From: Gracilaria caudata
Taxonomy: Eukaryota > Rhodophyta > Florideophyceae > Gracilariales > Gracilariaceae
Reading direction: 5' to 3'
NCBI GenBank assembly: GCA_030374735.1
Contig: JASCIV010000026.1
Coordinates: 1 to 64,000, forward strand
Length of the DNA: 64,000 nt
The position numbers and the translations under genes are program-made. The first letter of the stretch is position 1. Each line of letters begins with the position of its first letter. This document shows positions 52,084 to 62,390 of this stretch, in pieces. A model generated the notes under the pieces. It made no database searches. It was not told the origin of the DNA and worked only from the letters and a program-made list of their open reading frames with translations.

Positions 52084-53040
52084 TGATCACGTGCAAGCTC
52101 AAGTACTTCTTACGATATATGGATCGGCGAGAACACCGGAATAAGAATTTTGTTCCAAGCACACATATTTGGTGGCGTTTGGTGACGTTTGGCGGAAGTT
52201 GGGGAAAGTTTTCTCTGACGACGGCTGATCACTACTCATCACGATGATCAGCATGGCAGCTTGACGTTGCAATGCTCTTGTTCCCGCCAACTTGATCTTG
52301 ATTTCCCAGTCCCAAGCTGCGCTTCCCAAGCGCCGACGGATAAGACACTCGTGTACAAGTGTGGCACGTGGCCAGCGTTTCTAAGTGCTCCACCCTGCTC
52401 CACATCAAGCTTTGTTGAAATAGCCGTGTCCGCTAATGCAACAGTTTTCGTGAAGCCTAAAACTCTCTTGTCTTGGAAGACATAAGTTTGTTAAGGTCAT
52501 GTTGTACACTCTTTAGAAGAGTCCACAATCATCATGGTTGTGTAGACTATCTACCTTCGTACCAGTGGTTCTACAAAATGTGCTTAAAACGAGGTGTGCA
52601 AAAATCCCGCCTGTTGGCGCAAGCATATAATGTACGGGGGATGCAACAGGAAGAGCACATCGGTGTTGTTGTCCTGGCATCTCGCCGCGCAGCTCGCAGA
52701 GCTGCATGCTCACGCCACTGACAGAATGTAACGTGTGGCCGGCGCAGCGCGCACGTGTGAGACAAACAGCATCAACAGTAAGCATTTGTAAAGGGTCTTG
52801 ATCTATCTGTTTGGCCGGTTTCCTATTGGCAAAGAGGTGACTCATGATGATGCCTTGCGACAGGCCGTGACATCGTGACCGGTGAAGCTGAAGCTGATGA
52901 GGCTCACGAAAGCGCCACCTGGAATTGTCGGTGCCCCTTCCACGTTCCAATGCCAAATGCCCTGCTCCCGTTGGACCTTTGTCGAGATTAACGACAGCGC
53001 TATGCCGACAGTTTTCTCCTTCATCCTGAGACCACTTGTC

Positions 53041-53081
53041 GTCGTTAGTCCTACACAGTAAGACTGTGTAGGACGAACGAC
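53041..53081. repeat. Long hairpin
   Basis: GTCCTACACAG (53048-53058) and CTGTGTAGGAC (53064-53074) form a perfect 11-bp stem with loop TAAGA. An outer GTCGTT / AACGAC pair extends it. Confidence 0.85.
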
Positions 53082-53297
53082 AATAGAATGCTCTTTTTCA
53101 CGCCGCTCATCATTTTTCAAAACTCGATGCTCTTTGAACTTGAATAAGTTCTTGTTTGAAGCTTTGCTTTTGAATCGAGAAGTGACCCTCTTAACAGAAA
53201 ATTCAAATTCGTCTCCGCGGAGTGCTCAGTTTTTGAAATCAAACAAGTTTTGTTGGCTTCGACTGTCGTACTACGACAGCTGATGGACTGCTACAAG

Positions 53298-55115
53298 CTA
53301 GCAGACAGCGCTTTCGATTCTTTCCAGCTGGGCCTTCAAGCTCTCGTTTGGTGCGGACTTGACGAGCCTAAGAGCTCTTATGAGAGCAACAGCGCGGTAC
53401 CTTTCATCGCTGTCATGAACAGCTACAGCCTCAACTCCCATCAGAAATCGTTCCGCTAATTCCACCTTTCCTTCTCTGTAACAATATCCGATGAACGATA
53501 CCACATTATCTGCAGTAATCATTTCGGCAGCTACAAGCACACCAACAATTTCGTCCACTTCATTCTCTTCAAGATTCAAGGCCAGTCGCTGGGTGCATAC
53601 AATATCAATAAGAGACTCCATGATTTTCAAGTTCCCGACATCACTCCTGGCTTGAAGTGATCTATAAGAACTCGAGAACAGCTTGATAAACACTCCCACA
53701 CAGTGCTTATGATAGGCAGATTCCCCAGTATTACTCACACAAGCTTTGAGAGCAAACGGAAGGCACTCCAAAAGTTTCAACACAACGCTTCCATTTCTGC
53801 TCGCATGTCTGAATACAACCTCACAAATTCTTAGCGACCGGTACAGAAGGTTTGCATTACCTTCACGAGAAGCTGCTTCAAAACGTTTACACCAGGCTTC
53901 CAGAACTTCCGAGTTGTCATCACACCTATCGATATAGTCCGCAACGCACACGTCCAAACCTGAGGGATACGACGGCGACTTCAAAGCAGATAAAATAAAG
54001 TCATGACATGCGTCAAAACGTTCAAGGTGAATGGCAGTCAAGGCAAGATTAATATCGGCGGTGCTGATCTGGCTGCCTCTGTCCTCATCGGACCATAGTT
54101 TCAAACATCTTTGAACTGGTTTGTAATCCACTTCGGATGAACAGTTTGCGACAAGTCTATACAACGCTCGTGATGCTGATAGAAACATGTTATATTTGTT
54201 AACGTCTCTGCGGGTCTCAACGAGAGGGAATGACTCTGTGACCAAGTTAGCGACACGAGTTATCAAGTTAGAAGCGAGTTGTGCAGAAAGCCTTGCGCAA
54301 AGCATCTCGGTCTGCTTGTCCTGCCTGGCACCCCTTCGACGATGGTAATAGAAGGGCAATAATGCTCCGCTCTTCTCAGCCGCGATTAGCTGTGCTCTTT
54401 CGCGATCTCGCTGTGATCGACCGTGTTCAACGCTCTCGTCGCTCATAGAGCCTTCGCAAAGAGAGTATATAGTGTCCATCACAACTGCTCTTCCCTTTGC
54501 GCCGTTCGTCGCAGAAAGCATGTCGCCTACAGATTCCAAAGGGTTCGCAGTGTCGGCAAACATTTGTCCGGGTGACATACGATTTTTCCCCAGCAGCGAA
54601 ACAAGCGTCCGAGCACCATCCAGTCGGATATCTAACCGTATGTGACTCAAACATGCGAGTAGAGCTGTCGAGAAAATGGAGCGAAACGGTTGAACATCGT
54701 CTAGTGAACTCCAAACACTGATAAGCAAGTTACGCGCACTGGACCTAGTAGCGGTATTTTCGTCCGCAATACCGACAGCAGCCGCGTTAATCGCAGGACC
54801 TGGTGAGAGAACAATGGCAGAGTGTGCTACGGCGTTCTTAAACTTGAGGGCGTTCGTCAACGCATTCAGCGCCGCTGTTCTTGTATTGGCGTTATGATGT
54901 CGCGTTCGTGAAAGCAGGTCGGTGAGTGAAAGTCCTGTTTGCGTCGATGCCAGTTGCTCTTCTGAACGTGATTGGTCTGGCACGAAGACTTGCTTCTGCT
55001 TCACGGTGGTGTTGGTAAAATTGTCGGGGCGAGCTTTGCGTCCGAGTTTAGCCTTCTTTTTCTGAAAGTCATGATTGGTTGCCGCGGCCTTCGCCTTTCG
55101 TTTTGAGCGGGGCAT
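53298..55115 (-). CDS. IPI1: Pre-rRNA processing protein IPI1 / TEX10
   Basis: The 605-aa product begins with the family signature MPRSKRKAKAAATNHDFQKKKAKLGRKARPDNFTNTTVKQKQV (residues 1-43), diagnostic of IPI1/TEX10. Helical repeats follow (LSLTDLLSRTRHHNANTRTAALNALTNALK, LACLSHIRLDIRLDGARTLVSLL). IPI1 is a subunit of the RIX1 complex, which acts in ITS2 processing and 60S maturation in the nucleus. There are upstream in-frame Met options (55178), but MPRSKRK matches the family start. It is divergent from the 1113-aa membrane protein. Confidence 0.88.
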   Translation of the reverse strand: MPRSKRKAKAAATNHDFQKKKAKLGRKARPDNFTNTTVKQKQVFVPDQSRSEEQLASTQTGLSLTDLLSRTRHHNANTRTAALNALTNALKFKNAVAHSAIVLSPGPAINAAAVGIADENTATRSSARNLLISVWSSLDDVQPFRSIFSTALLACLSHIRLDIRLDGARTLVSLLGKNRMSPGQMFADTANPLESVGDMLSATNGAKGRAVVMDTIYSLCEGSMSDESVEHGRSQRDRERAQLIAAEKSGALLPFYYHRRRGARQDKQTEMLCARLSAQLASNLITRVANLVTESFPLVETRRDVNKYNMFLSASRALYRLVANCSSEVDYKPVQRCLKLWSDEDRGSQISTADINLALTAIHLERFDACHDFILSALKSPSYPSGLDVCVADYIDRCDDNSEVLEAWCKRFEAASREGNANLLYRSLRICEVVFRHASRNGSVVLKLLECLPFALKACVSNTGESAYHKHCVGVFIKLFSSSYRSLQARSDVGNLKIMESLIDIVCTQRLALNLEENEVDEIVGVLVAAEMITADNVVSFIGYCYREGKVELAERFLMGVEAVAVHDSDERYRAVALIRALRLVKSAPNESLKAQLERIESAVC

Positions 55116-55749
55116 AGTCTGTTGGACAAAAGCGAGTACACGCGTATTGCTCAGGACATGGAGCTCTGCCGTGTGCATAAACTTCACTTGACAAAACGGA
55201 GCAGCAGCATAGCTGCGTTAGCGTTGGGTCATCATCCGGTGAAACGTCTGTCTCCAAGCAAGAATGCAAGGGGTCGGGTTTTGAACATTTTTCAGTTGTA
55301 CATCATACAAGGGTAGGAACGCTACCCTTGTAGAACCTTTCTACGCGGTGGGACATTAGCGCTTTTCACAAGAATATGGACTCCGTAGTAGATACAGTAG
55401 CGTTCTACTGTGGAGTATGGCTAGGCTGTTACGCCAAGGATGAGAGGGCTATAGCCCTTCAGGCGCGTCGAGATCGCCCCATCATGACGAGTGGGAACTC
55501 TTGATTCCAACTGTGCCCACAGGCCATGTAGTCTTGTCTGTAGGCGCATACTGCGCCGACGAAAACCTCAAAATGGTGCTTTCGTTACGCTGTCTCAACG
55601 CGAACTGTGCCAGCTGCTCTGTTTCGCACGAGTAGCTTATCTCATGGAACGTATCTCGTGGAATACCTTATCGGGTTTCCGAACGCTGCTTCGTGAAGCT
55701 TGCTGTTCAGTCTCCAATCATTCCAACATACAGCCCCACACGCATCCAT
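55116..55749. promoter_or_regulatory. Divergent gap with clustered palindromes
   Basis: Between IPI1 and the 1113-aa gene. GGGTAG-GAACG-CTACCC (55311-55327), GTAGAA-CCT-TTCTAC (about 55330-55345) and CAGTAG-CGTT-CTACTG (55396-55411) are three hairpins within 100 bp, the densest cluster of the dispersed family in the window. Confidence 0.6.
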
Positions 55750-58700
55750 ATGGCCACTAACACGTCCCCCTTCGAACTTTCAGATTCAGCAAGGGAGGCC
55801 ATTTGTAACCTGGTCGACAACAACTGCCCCGTCAATCGCTCGGAACGACTAGAATACATCATCATCGCATACATTGCCGTGTTCGTGCCATGGGGATTTA
55901 TTGCGTTGATTGACATGATTTCGGATCGTTGGAAGACCATCAGAGCGATTGCTGCGCAAGGTGCCATTCAGATTGTGATCGCAATCTTGACGGTACCGTA
56001 CATTCTGTACTATATCGTAATTCAAGGAAGGGGTCAAGATTATAAGGAGATGTGTGCTGCAATTGTTGCTATATGCCTTTCGATGTTTCACTTTTTTCGA
56101 ACAGCGTGGGGGCTGTGGCAGCTTTTCCACTTGTGGATGTGGGTGAAACGTAGTCTGAGACACCTTTATCAGCATGGGTATTCATTGGAGCAAATTCAAG
56201 AAAAGTTTTACCACGATGACAACGGTTTCTGGGCGAGAACAGTCTTCCAGCCTTTAAGACGCCGTCTCTGGAGTAACCTGCCGAAAGAGACTCTAAACCG
56301 CACCTGGAGAAAGCTGCTGAAGCGGAATAAGAATAAACTTCCTTTTTCCTCCAAGCAAGAGCGTATGATAAGGAAACTTGCTGGGAAAATGTACATTAAC
56401 AGTTCTGTTGTTGAAAACGAGTTCTTTGATTGCGATGTCCCTTTTGAATTGGACGCTTCAGCATTTTGGCATCCATTTGAATGGCGTTCATCGAAGAAGC
56501 GATTGGTGGCACCACGTTACTTTTCTGATTCATGTGTTAGATATATAGTGACGTTCCTGGCACAGTACGGTAGAGAATGGCTTAGAGATTCTCGCAATGC
56601 CCTCAAAGTGTTGGAGAAGAAAAAGAAGAAGAACGGTTTGCTCATGTCAAACTTCTTGCACCATGCACGCTTACTGACACGTACAGGACTATTTCAGAGC
56701 CAGAAAGACAAGAAAGAGGATAATTGGTCGAATACATGGTCAAGAATTCTTATGTGGCGTGAACTGAGTATATCGTACGCTGTGGATCGAGGAGTACAAA
56801 TGCCATTCGGATTCAGATCAGGAAAATCGGATGAATCTGCACTTGACCTTCTTGGTTATTCTACTGATGAATCCAGTGTTTACTCTGATGATGACTCTGA
56901 CGATGACTCTGACGATGACTCTGACGATGACTCTGATGATGGCTATGATGAGGGGTCTAAGATCTTGTTATGGCTTTCGTTCGCGCGGTACGAATCCAAG
57001 ATCAAACACCTTGTTGAGAGTTTACCACAAGGATTATTTGAGGCGGAGGAGCAGGAAGATGTAGAAGTTATCCAGAAGATGTGCCTGCTGGACTTGGAGA
57101 ACTTTCTGTTGTTCTTGCAAAGTGAACCTGTTGCAAATCTGAAGAGTGTTAAACGCACAAAACTAGTTGCACCTGTGGAGACTGCTCAGTCTAGGGAACA
57201 GTTAAACCATGGGCAAGGGAGTCGGGCGGGTGCAACTTTGAGTGCTTCTGGCAATGGTCGGGAATCGGGACAGCTATCAACAAGAATCAACTGGAATGAT
57301 TCTTGTGGAGGAGTAGACCCTGCTCTTGTGCTGGAGAAGAAGGTTGCAAGATTTCGTTATTATTTGCATCACTGGCCACGGAACCGTTTGATGGAGTTTA
57401 CGATTCATTTGGAGAACTTGTCTGCGATTTCATATGCGTACAACGGCCATAATCTTTTTCGGTTCCCTGAGCGCGTGGACTGGGATGCCCACCTTAGAAA
57501 GCTGGACTCAAATCGATTCACGCGTAGATTTCTCAAAACGACGAATCGCAAGCCACGTTGCCTTTCGCAACGCTTCTATTGGGAGGAATGGAATATGCCG
57601 GAGAGCGCCCCTCCTGCTTTAGGAGAAATTGAACGCACGAGTACATATAAACTTGGCAACGGCATCCGGTTTATTGGATGTATCATGGAGAAAGTGCGAA
57701 ACTGCCTCGCTAAATGGACGGCAACTACAGGTAGCAGCGATTTAAATGAGAGCTGCTGGACTGCAAGTATACCTCGGAAGTCCTTGGTGGTCCGCGCAGA
57801 AAGTGACCTTTCTATGCTTTGCACTAGTTTTGAAGCACAAAGAAAAGTGCCGGCTATTTATATCGCTGAACATCCGAGTTATAGAAGTAATTTCGCATGC
57901 ACGCATGCGGAGCGAGTTGTTTGGGAATGTCAGAAGCATCTTTTGAAGTTGATAGACGATGACGAGTGTGCGTACGGACCGGGAGACGTACAACTGATCT
58001 TGCTCTTTTTGTTGGGTTTTCCCGTCCTGTTTGTATCGAGTTATGGAAATGCAGTTGTTTTGAGGCCTCATGTGCCGGGGCTGTCTTTGGTTGTTGCTTT
58101 GTTCGTATGGGCAAGGCACACAAGTGATGTGTGCATTGAAATGAAGATTCTTCAAGAGAGTGATTACTTCTTTGAAAAGTTCAGGGAGTCTTCTGGCTTT
58201 AGGCCCTTTAGAGAAAGGCAGTTTCCAAAACGTGAAGGGCGTCGGACATTTAACAGAAAGTATTTCAAGTCTCGCGACTTGGAGTTTCGCTGGGAGAATT
58301 GGATTCATATGTTTGATGGATGCATGCGAATATTATCCCTGGATTTCGATGATGATGACTTTTGCCAGGAGAGCTTTACCGAAGACGATGGTTATGAAGG
58401 AGATGAAAGTACAGAAGGATGCACTGGAAGGGGATCGAAGAGGAGATTGATAGGTCCTTCGAATTGGAGCCGCAGGGTCGCGGACCAATACAAGAGCACA
58501 AAAGGCAGTGGGCACGATGGGAAAGGTGGTTGTGAGGTTGGTGATGAGGATATGGATAGGGTTTTGAAAAAGGGAGACAACTATGGAGACCACGATAAAT
58601 CAAACGAAGACAACGAGGCGCGTAAGTGTGACAACAAAGGCGATAACTGGATTGACCCAGGTGTGTATGAAGACAGTGGAAGCTACTCCTCCCGCTTCAC

Positions 58701-59091
58701 ACGCAGCACGTCGACAACCTATACCATAGGCTGGGATTTCGATTCGGACCCTACTGTAGTACGCAGATCGTCGTTGAATGAGTGGGCTGAGATTCGGAAC
58801 TGTACGTGCATGTATAGACTATGTAAGAAAGCAAAGAAAAGGACAATCCCCGCTGGGAACAAGTACTATTGGAATTGGCAAGGATGGAGGCCACAGACAT
58901 TTTTCAGAAGGCATCCTATTCTGCACAAGGTGAAAGGGAATGATGACGAGAACGGCACATCTCTCGCAAAGAAACAGGACAGAGTCGAGGTTGCATTGGC
59001 TGTGGACGGGATTCAAGAAAGCAGAGAGACCGAGGCCAGAGGTGAGGAAGAAGATGCTGTAGAACTACCACATGGGGAAGACAATGTTTAG
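55750..59091 (+). CDS. Large acidic multipass membrane protein, unknown family
   Basis: The 1113-aa intronless product has three hydrophobic segments near the N-terminus (about 35-55 IIIAYIAVFVPWGFIALI, about 70-90 GAIQIVIAILTVPYILYYIVI, and about 105-130), and two near residues 740-790 (VQLILLFLLGFPVLFV, LSLVVALFVWA). The hydrophilic middle is rich in Trp, Arg and Lys, and has an SDDDSDDD repeat at about 380-397. The C-terminal quarter is very acidic and Gly-rich, with GKGGCEVGDEDMD. I do not recognise any domain. Start is the first ATG; the frame opens upstream with a GTG. No sign of frame damage, so it looks like a functional gene. It abuts the retroelement cluster. Confidence 0.65.
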   Translation: MATNTSPFELSDSAREAICNLVDNNCPVNRSERLEYIIIAYIAVFVPWGFIALIDMISDRWKTIRAIAAQGAIQIVIAILTVPYILYYIVIQGRGQDYKEMCAAIVAICLSMFHFFRTAWGLWQLFHLWMWVKRSLRHLYQHGYSLEQIQEKFYHDDNGFWARTVFQPLRRRLWSNLPKETLNRTWRKLLKRNKNKLPFSSKQERMIRKLAGKMYINSSVVENEFFDCDVPFELDASAFWHPFEWRSSKKRLVAPRYFSDSCVRYIVTFLAQYGREWLRDSRNALKVLEKKKKKNGLLMSNFLHHARLLTRTGLFQSQKDKKEDNWSNTWSRILMWRELSISYAVDRGVQMPFGFRSGKSDESALDLLGYSTDESSVYSDDDSDDDSDDDSDDDSDDGYDEGSKILLWLSFARYESKIKHLVESLPQGLFEAEEQEDVEVIQKMCLLDLENFLLFLQSEPVANLKSVKRTKLVAPVETAQSREQLNHGQGSRAGATLSASGNGRESGQLSTRINWNDSCGGVDPALVLEKKVARFRYYLHHWPRNRLMEFTIHLENLSAISYAYNGHNLFRFPERVDWDAHLRKLDSNRFTRRFLKTTNRKPRCLSQRFYWEEWNMPESAPPALGEIERTSTYKLGNGIRFIGCIMEKVRNCLAKWTATTGSSDLNESCWTASIPRKSLVVRAESDLSMLCTSFEAQRKVPAIYIAEHPSYRSNFACTHAERVVWECQKHLLKLIDDDECAYGPGDVQLILLFLLGFPVLFVSSYGNAVVLRPHVPGLSLVVALFVWARHTSDVCIEMKILQESDYFFEKFRESSGFRPFRERQFPKREGRRTFNRKYFKSRDLEFRWENWIHMFDGCMRILSLDFDDDDFCQESFTEDDGYEGDESTEGCTGRGSKRRLIGPSNWSRRVADQYKSTKGSGHDGKGGCEVGDEDMDRVLKKGDNYGDHDKSNEDNEARKCDNKGDNWIDPGVYEDSGSYSSRFTRSTSTTYTIGWDFDSDPTVVRRSSLNEWAEIRNCTCMYRLCKKAKKRTIPAGNKYYWNWQGWRPQTFFRRHPILHKVKGNDDENGTSLAKKQDRVEVALAVDGIQESRETEARGEEEDAVELPHGEDNV
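56883..56942. repeat. 12-bp tandem repeat encoding SDDD
   Basis: Four to five units of GATGACTCTGAC inside the 1113-aa gene. Confidence 0.9.
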
Positions 59092-59159
59092 AGCCCACTT
59101 GTCGCTGATGATCTGTTCGATTCCCATACTCCTCTATAAGAGTGGGCGTGGATGCTTCT

Positions 59160-59252
59160 CTCTCTCTCTGTTTTATGAGCACATAAGCCTAATTACAACT
59201 TAGTGCGGAGCATCTTTGTTGAAGAAGCGCTCTCTCACTAGGAAGGCCAACA
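59160..59252 (-). mobile_element. Very short 3' LINE fragment with 13-bp target-site duplication
   Basis: A 93-bp piece encodes only the last residues (NVLAFLVRERFF-like end) and the 3' UTR, then ends in a CTCTCTCT tail on the plus strand. It is flanked by CGTGGATGCTTCT at 59147-59159 and 59253-59265, an exact 13-bp duplication. This places the (GA)n tail inside the element. Confidence 0.8.
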
Positions 59253-59755
59253 CGTGGATGCTTCTACTGACATCGATGGCAGACATAAACCAAGATCTTT
59301 GATGCCTCCCTGTTCCGTATAACTTTATCAGGGGCGTTCTGAACAAGTGTGAACAAGACGTGAATTCACAAGAGTATTGTTGACCGGGGTTAAGGATGAC
59401 GGTTACGGAGAGGAATTGTTCCCATGGACATCTCGTAAGAAGGAAACTTGCTTAGCAAAAGCTGCGCCGCAGCACTTGCAACATCATGATGAGATGAGCT
59501 CATGAATTATGATAAGCGTGCAGTGACTGTGATCGTGACAGTGCCGATGTTTCTCGCACAGTACAGAGAACCACGTCTCTGTTGTGATGATTTGGCGTAA
59601 CATGCCCGCAACCGAGACTGATAGTGCAGTGCATATAAAGGCGTTCAGAATCTCAACTGAGTTTAGCCGTAACGCTTCAGAACGCTTTCTGTGCATTGAT
59701 TGAATCGGCCGGCAAATTCCGGTTCCGGCGGACTTTTCCGAAGTCCATAGAAGGG

Positions 59756-60310
59756 TCTTCTTCTTTTTATGAGCACGTAAGCCTAATTACGACTTACTGC
59801 GGAGCGTCTTTGTCGAAAAAACGCTCTCTCACTAGAAAGGCCAACACGTTTTCGAGCCACTTTCTAATCAAATCTGCCACAACTAAACCCCTACGTTTGC
59901 AAAGAGGAGGCAAGCACAAGCGCCAGGAATAGGTTCGCTTTGGGCATCTCAAAACGTAATGCTCTACGCTATTGAGAACGCTAGGTCTACAAGAACACGT
60001 CACTCGCTTCTGCTGCAAATAAGATCCAAGAGGGTGCAGAGTTGGAGTGTGTCCCACGTACAGCTGAGCCAAAGCAACTTCAGCCTTCCTCAAACCAATC
60101 TTACCCTGTAATGCTTTCGGAACAGAAGGCAACAGAGGCCTGGAGTTTGCCTTCTTTTTGACTCTTCGCTTCACATCAGCAAAGTCAATTGGTACCTCAA
60201 CTTGTGTCTCCAGAGTGAGATGTAGCGCTTCATTTGCCAACTTATCTACAAAGTCGTTGCGACTTATCCCGCAATGGCCTGTAATCCGTAAGAGCTGAAC
60301 GCGACATGCT
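59756..60310 (-). mobile_element. Retroelement copy with RNase H end and C-terminal zinc region
   Basis: This is the longest copy. The minus-strand frame reads VQLLRITGHCGISRNDFVDKL, the last RNase H helix of LINEs, then a basic linker (VKRRVKKKANSRP) and the conserved end: VGHTPTLHPLGSYL, C-x-C, VEHYVLRCP, RTYSWRLCLPP, VLAFLVRERFFDKDAP. The 3' end is TAAGTCGTAATTAGGCTTAC and a short AGAAGAAG tail. Its 5' part is missing; reverse transcriptase is absent. Confidence 0.75.
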
Positions 60311-60697
60311 GACGCAACTGACGCAGAAGGGTGAAGAGGAAAAGAAGTCCAAAACCATTGTTGGCTGCTTTGCCAAAGTTCTTGGAGAAAGTTGTTGGTC
60401 AAGGAGTAGCTGTGGTCACTTTGTCCCAACTGTACACGTACGTTGGGCATACTCAAACTTGCGTCCCCTTGGATCTTATTTGCAGAAGAGACGACTGGTG
60501 TGTAACTGCAGAACGGGAGTACTGAACAGTGTGGAACATTATGTTTTAAGATGCCCAAATAGAACGTATTCCAGAAGGTTATGCCTGCCTCCTCCTCGTG
60601 AGCGTAGAGGGTTTCTTGTGCCTGATATCATCAAGAAGTGGTCTAAAAAGATGTTGGCCTTTCTAGTGAAATAGCGCTTTTTCGACGAAAGTACTCC
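60311..60697 (+). mobile_element. Head-to-head retroelement copy, frame-shifted
   Basis: Same C-terminal region as the previous copy, on the other strand, read from about 60331 (KRKRSPKPLLAALPK) and, in another frame, LGSYLQKRRLVCNC through LNSVEHYVLRCPNRTYSRRL to KKWSKKMLAFLVK. A frame change near 60465 shows it is dead. The 5' ends of the two copies meet at 60310-60331. Confidence 0.7.
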
Positions 60698-60903
60698 GTC
60701 GTAAGTCTCTCTTTCTCTTTTACAGGTGCAGTAGTTCAATTACTACTTATGCAGAGCGTCTCTGTTCAAAGAGACGCTCCCTCACCAGGTGAACCAACAT
60801 TATTTCAGGCCATTTCTTGATGATATCTGCTACTGTCAATCCTCGACGATCTTGAGAATGCGGCAACGACACTCTTCGAGACAACGTCCGCAACGGACAG
60901 CGT
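60698..60903 (-). mobile_element. Retroelement fragment inserted in the previous copy
   Basis: The minus frame encodes LSRRVSLPHSQDRRGLTVADIIKKWPE, LVRERLFEQRRSA. Its 3' end is the subfamily b type (ATTGAACTACTGCACCTG plus a GA tail). It interrupts the plus-strand copy, whose 3' UTR seems to resume at 60904. Confidence 0.65.
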
Positions 60904-60940
60904 AGCCGCAGTTAAGTCGTAATTAAGCTTACGTGCACAT

Positions 60941-60986
<46 letters not shown>
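60904..60986 (+). mobile_element. 3' end of a plus-strand copy with (GA)n tail
   Basis: GCAGTTAAGTCGTAATTAAG, then a GTGCACATAAA segment and about 47 bp of GA repeats. It probably belongs to the copy starting at 60311, split by the insertion. The GA run is the longest simple repeat in the window. Confidence 0.65.
60940..60986. repeat. (GA)n microsatellite
   Basis: A pure GA run directly after the element 3' end; a CT run lies at 61062-61082 on the plus strand. Confidence 0.95.
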
Positions 60987-60989
<3 letters not shown>

Positions 60990-61524
60990 CGGTCCTTGTT
61001 GACCTTGAGCACTTCTCTATCTAAAGGACAAAATCATTTGAAAGCGTTCTCTTGTTCTCAGATCTCTCTCTCTCTCTCTCTTTGGAACTAAAACAGGCGC
61101 ACATTAACAGCGAGAAAAGCTTGTGCAACTGTCGACAGCCAAAAAGTGCATGATCTGGATCATTTCGTGCTTTCTTGCGAGAAGAGAAGTCATAAGTTGG
61201 AATTGCCTTTTCTGGGAGAGTAAAGAGCAGGTAAAGAGGGAAAGTGGTGGCAAACATCGCCCGAGACTGGCGAAAATAGCTGGTACTCTAAACTTTACCT
61301 AAACTGTACGAAGGAACGTACGTCTATCGATAAGGACCCGATGCACGTCCCAGTGCTCATCACAAGCTGTGATGGGTAAAGCTTACTGTGATGTGCAATT
61401 TGATGGGAAGATTGGAAAGAGTTGTCCTACCGAACTGCAATCTTCGCAAGAGAGAGCGATCCCAGATTGCCATCTTTGGGAGTGCAGTTAATTGCAATTC
61501 ACTCGATTGCGTTCCTCCCCTGCC
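60987..61524. other. Unassigned sequence between retroelement fragments
   Basis: Includes a CT run at 61062-61082 that may be another element tail and a TACGAAGGAACGTA motif near 61309-61322. No gene is supported. Confidence 0.4.
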
Positions 61525-61807
61525 AATCTTTCTCTCTCTTTCTCTCTCTGATGGGGGTACCCTAGCCTAATTTCGGCATAGTATAGAACGCTTCTGGTCA
61601 AAGAAAACGCTCTCTCACGAGGAAGGGCAGTACCTTTTCAGGCCATTTTCTAATAAAGTCACTAACAGCAAGACGTTGACGATCGCGTAGAGAAGGTAGA
61701 CAAAGGCGCCTAGACAAGGTTCTCGTAGGGCATCTCAGAATGTAATGCTCAACCGTATTCAGTACTCCGGGCCGGCAAGTGCAAACAAGCCTTCTGTGTT
61801 GCACATG
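61525..61807 (-). mobile_element. 5'-truncated retroelement fragment
   Basis: The minus frame encodes LVCTCRPGVLNTVEHYILRCPTRTLSRRLCLP and ends KVLPFLVRERFL. The plus strand to its left has a long CTCTCT-rich tail (about 61528-61550). It starts in the C-x-C region. Confidence 0.7.
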
Positions 61808-62390
61808 CGTGCCTGTCGATATTACTGCAAGGGACTACCTCCAATCAAGCGGGAGGGACAAGAGCGTCATGGCGAAGCCACTTTTGCAAAACCGTGGGTA
61901 ATGAATGGATCACCATATTCATGATGATGATGGTGGCCGCAAGGATGTCTTAAACTTAAAAGGCATATTTCCAGTTTATGTCAACAGCTTGTAGCTTGCA
62001 ACCACACTATTGGCAATGATAATAATAATCTGAAGCGCTGAGTGAGAAGAGAAGGGCGCTTCCAGTTCGTGAGTGCACACTTTTCGCCAATGCTGCATGT
62101 ATGACGGTAGCCGTAGTATAGCGAACGCTACCCTGTACAACGAAAGCGTGAAACGATATGCTTGAGATACATAAACGGTTACACCACGCACAAGTCTTTT
62201 CCGGCATCCAGCGGATGCCGGAAGAGTGGAAACAACTTGAGGTGCATTTTACAGCCTCGGAGTGAGGAGGTGTCCCGTAATCGCCCGGAAAGGCAATCGT
62301 CGTCGCTGCCCACAATTCGTACTCGATGGCGGGAAAGCAACCCGACAAGCTTTTTATATAGGAGGTAAACCAAATTCCAAACCCCGTCTT
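61808..62390. other. Intergenic, hairpin present
   Basis: No gene is supported. TTCCGGCATCC-AGC-GGATGCCGGAA at 62199-62223 is a perfect 11-bp stem. GGTAGC and GCTACC at about 62106-62131, with CGAACGCTACC, belong to the palindrome family. Confidence 0.5.
62199..62223. repeat. Perfect hairpin, 11-bp stem
   Basis: Arms TTCCGGCATCC and GGATGCCGGAA with a 3-nt loop AGC, about 170 bp from the stop of the Pro-rich gene. Confidence 0.85.

Larger units (their letters stand above)
51057..53297. other. 2.2-kb convergent gap rich in inverted repeats
   Basis: Between convergent stops of the RING gene and IPI1. No gene is supported. Clear inverted repeats lie at 52021-52083 and 53041-53081, and a weaker one near 52520-52550. 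CTACCTTCGTA at 52551-52561 is a palindrome-family motif. Confidence 0.5.
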
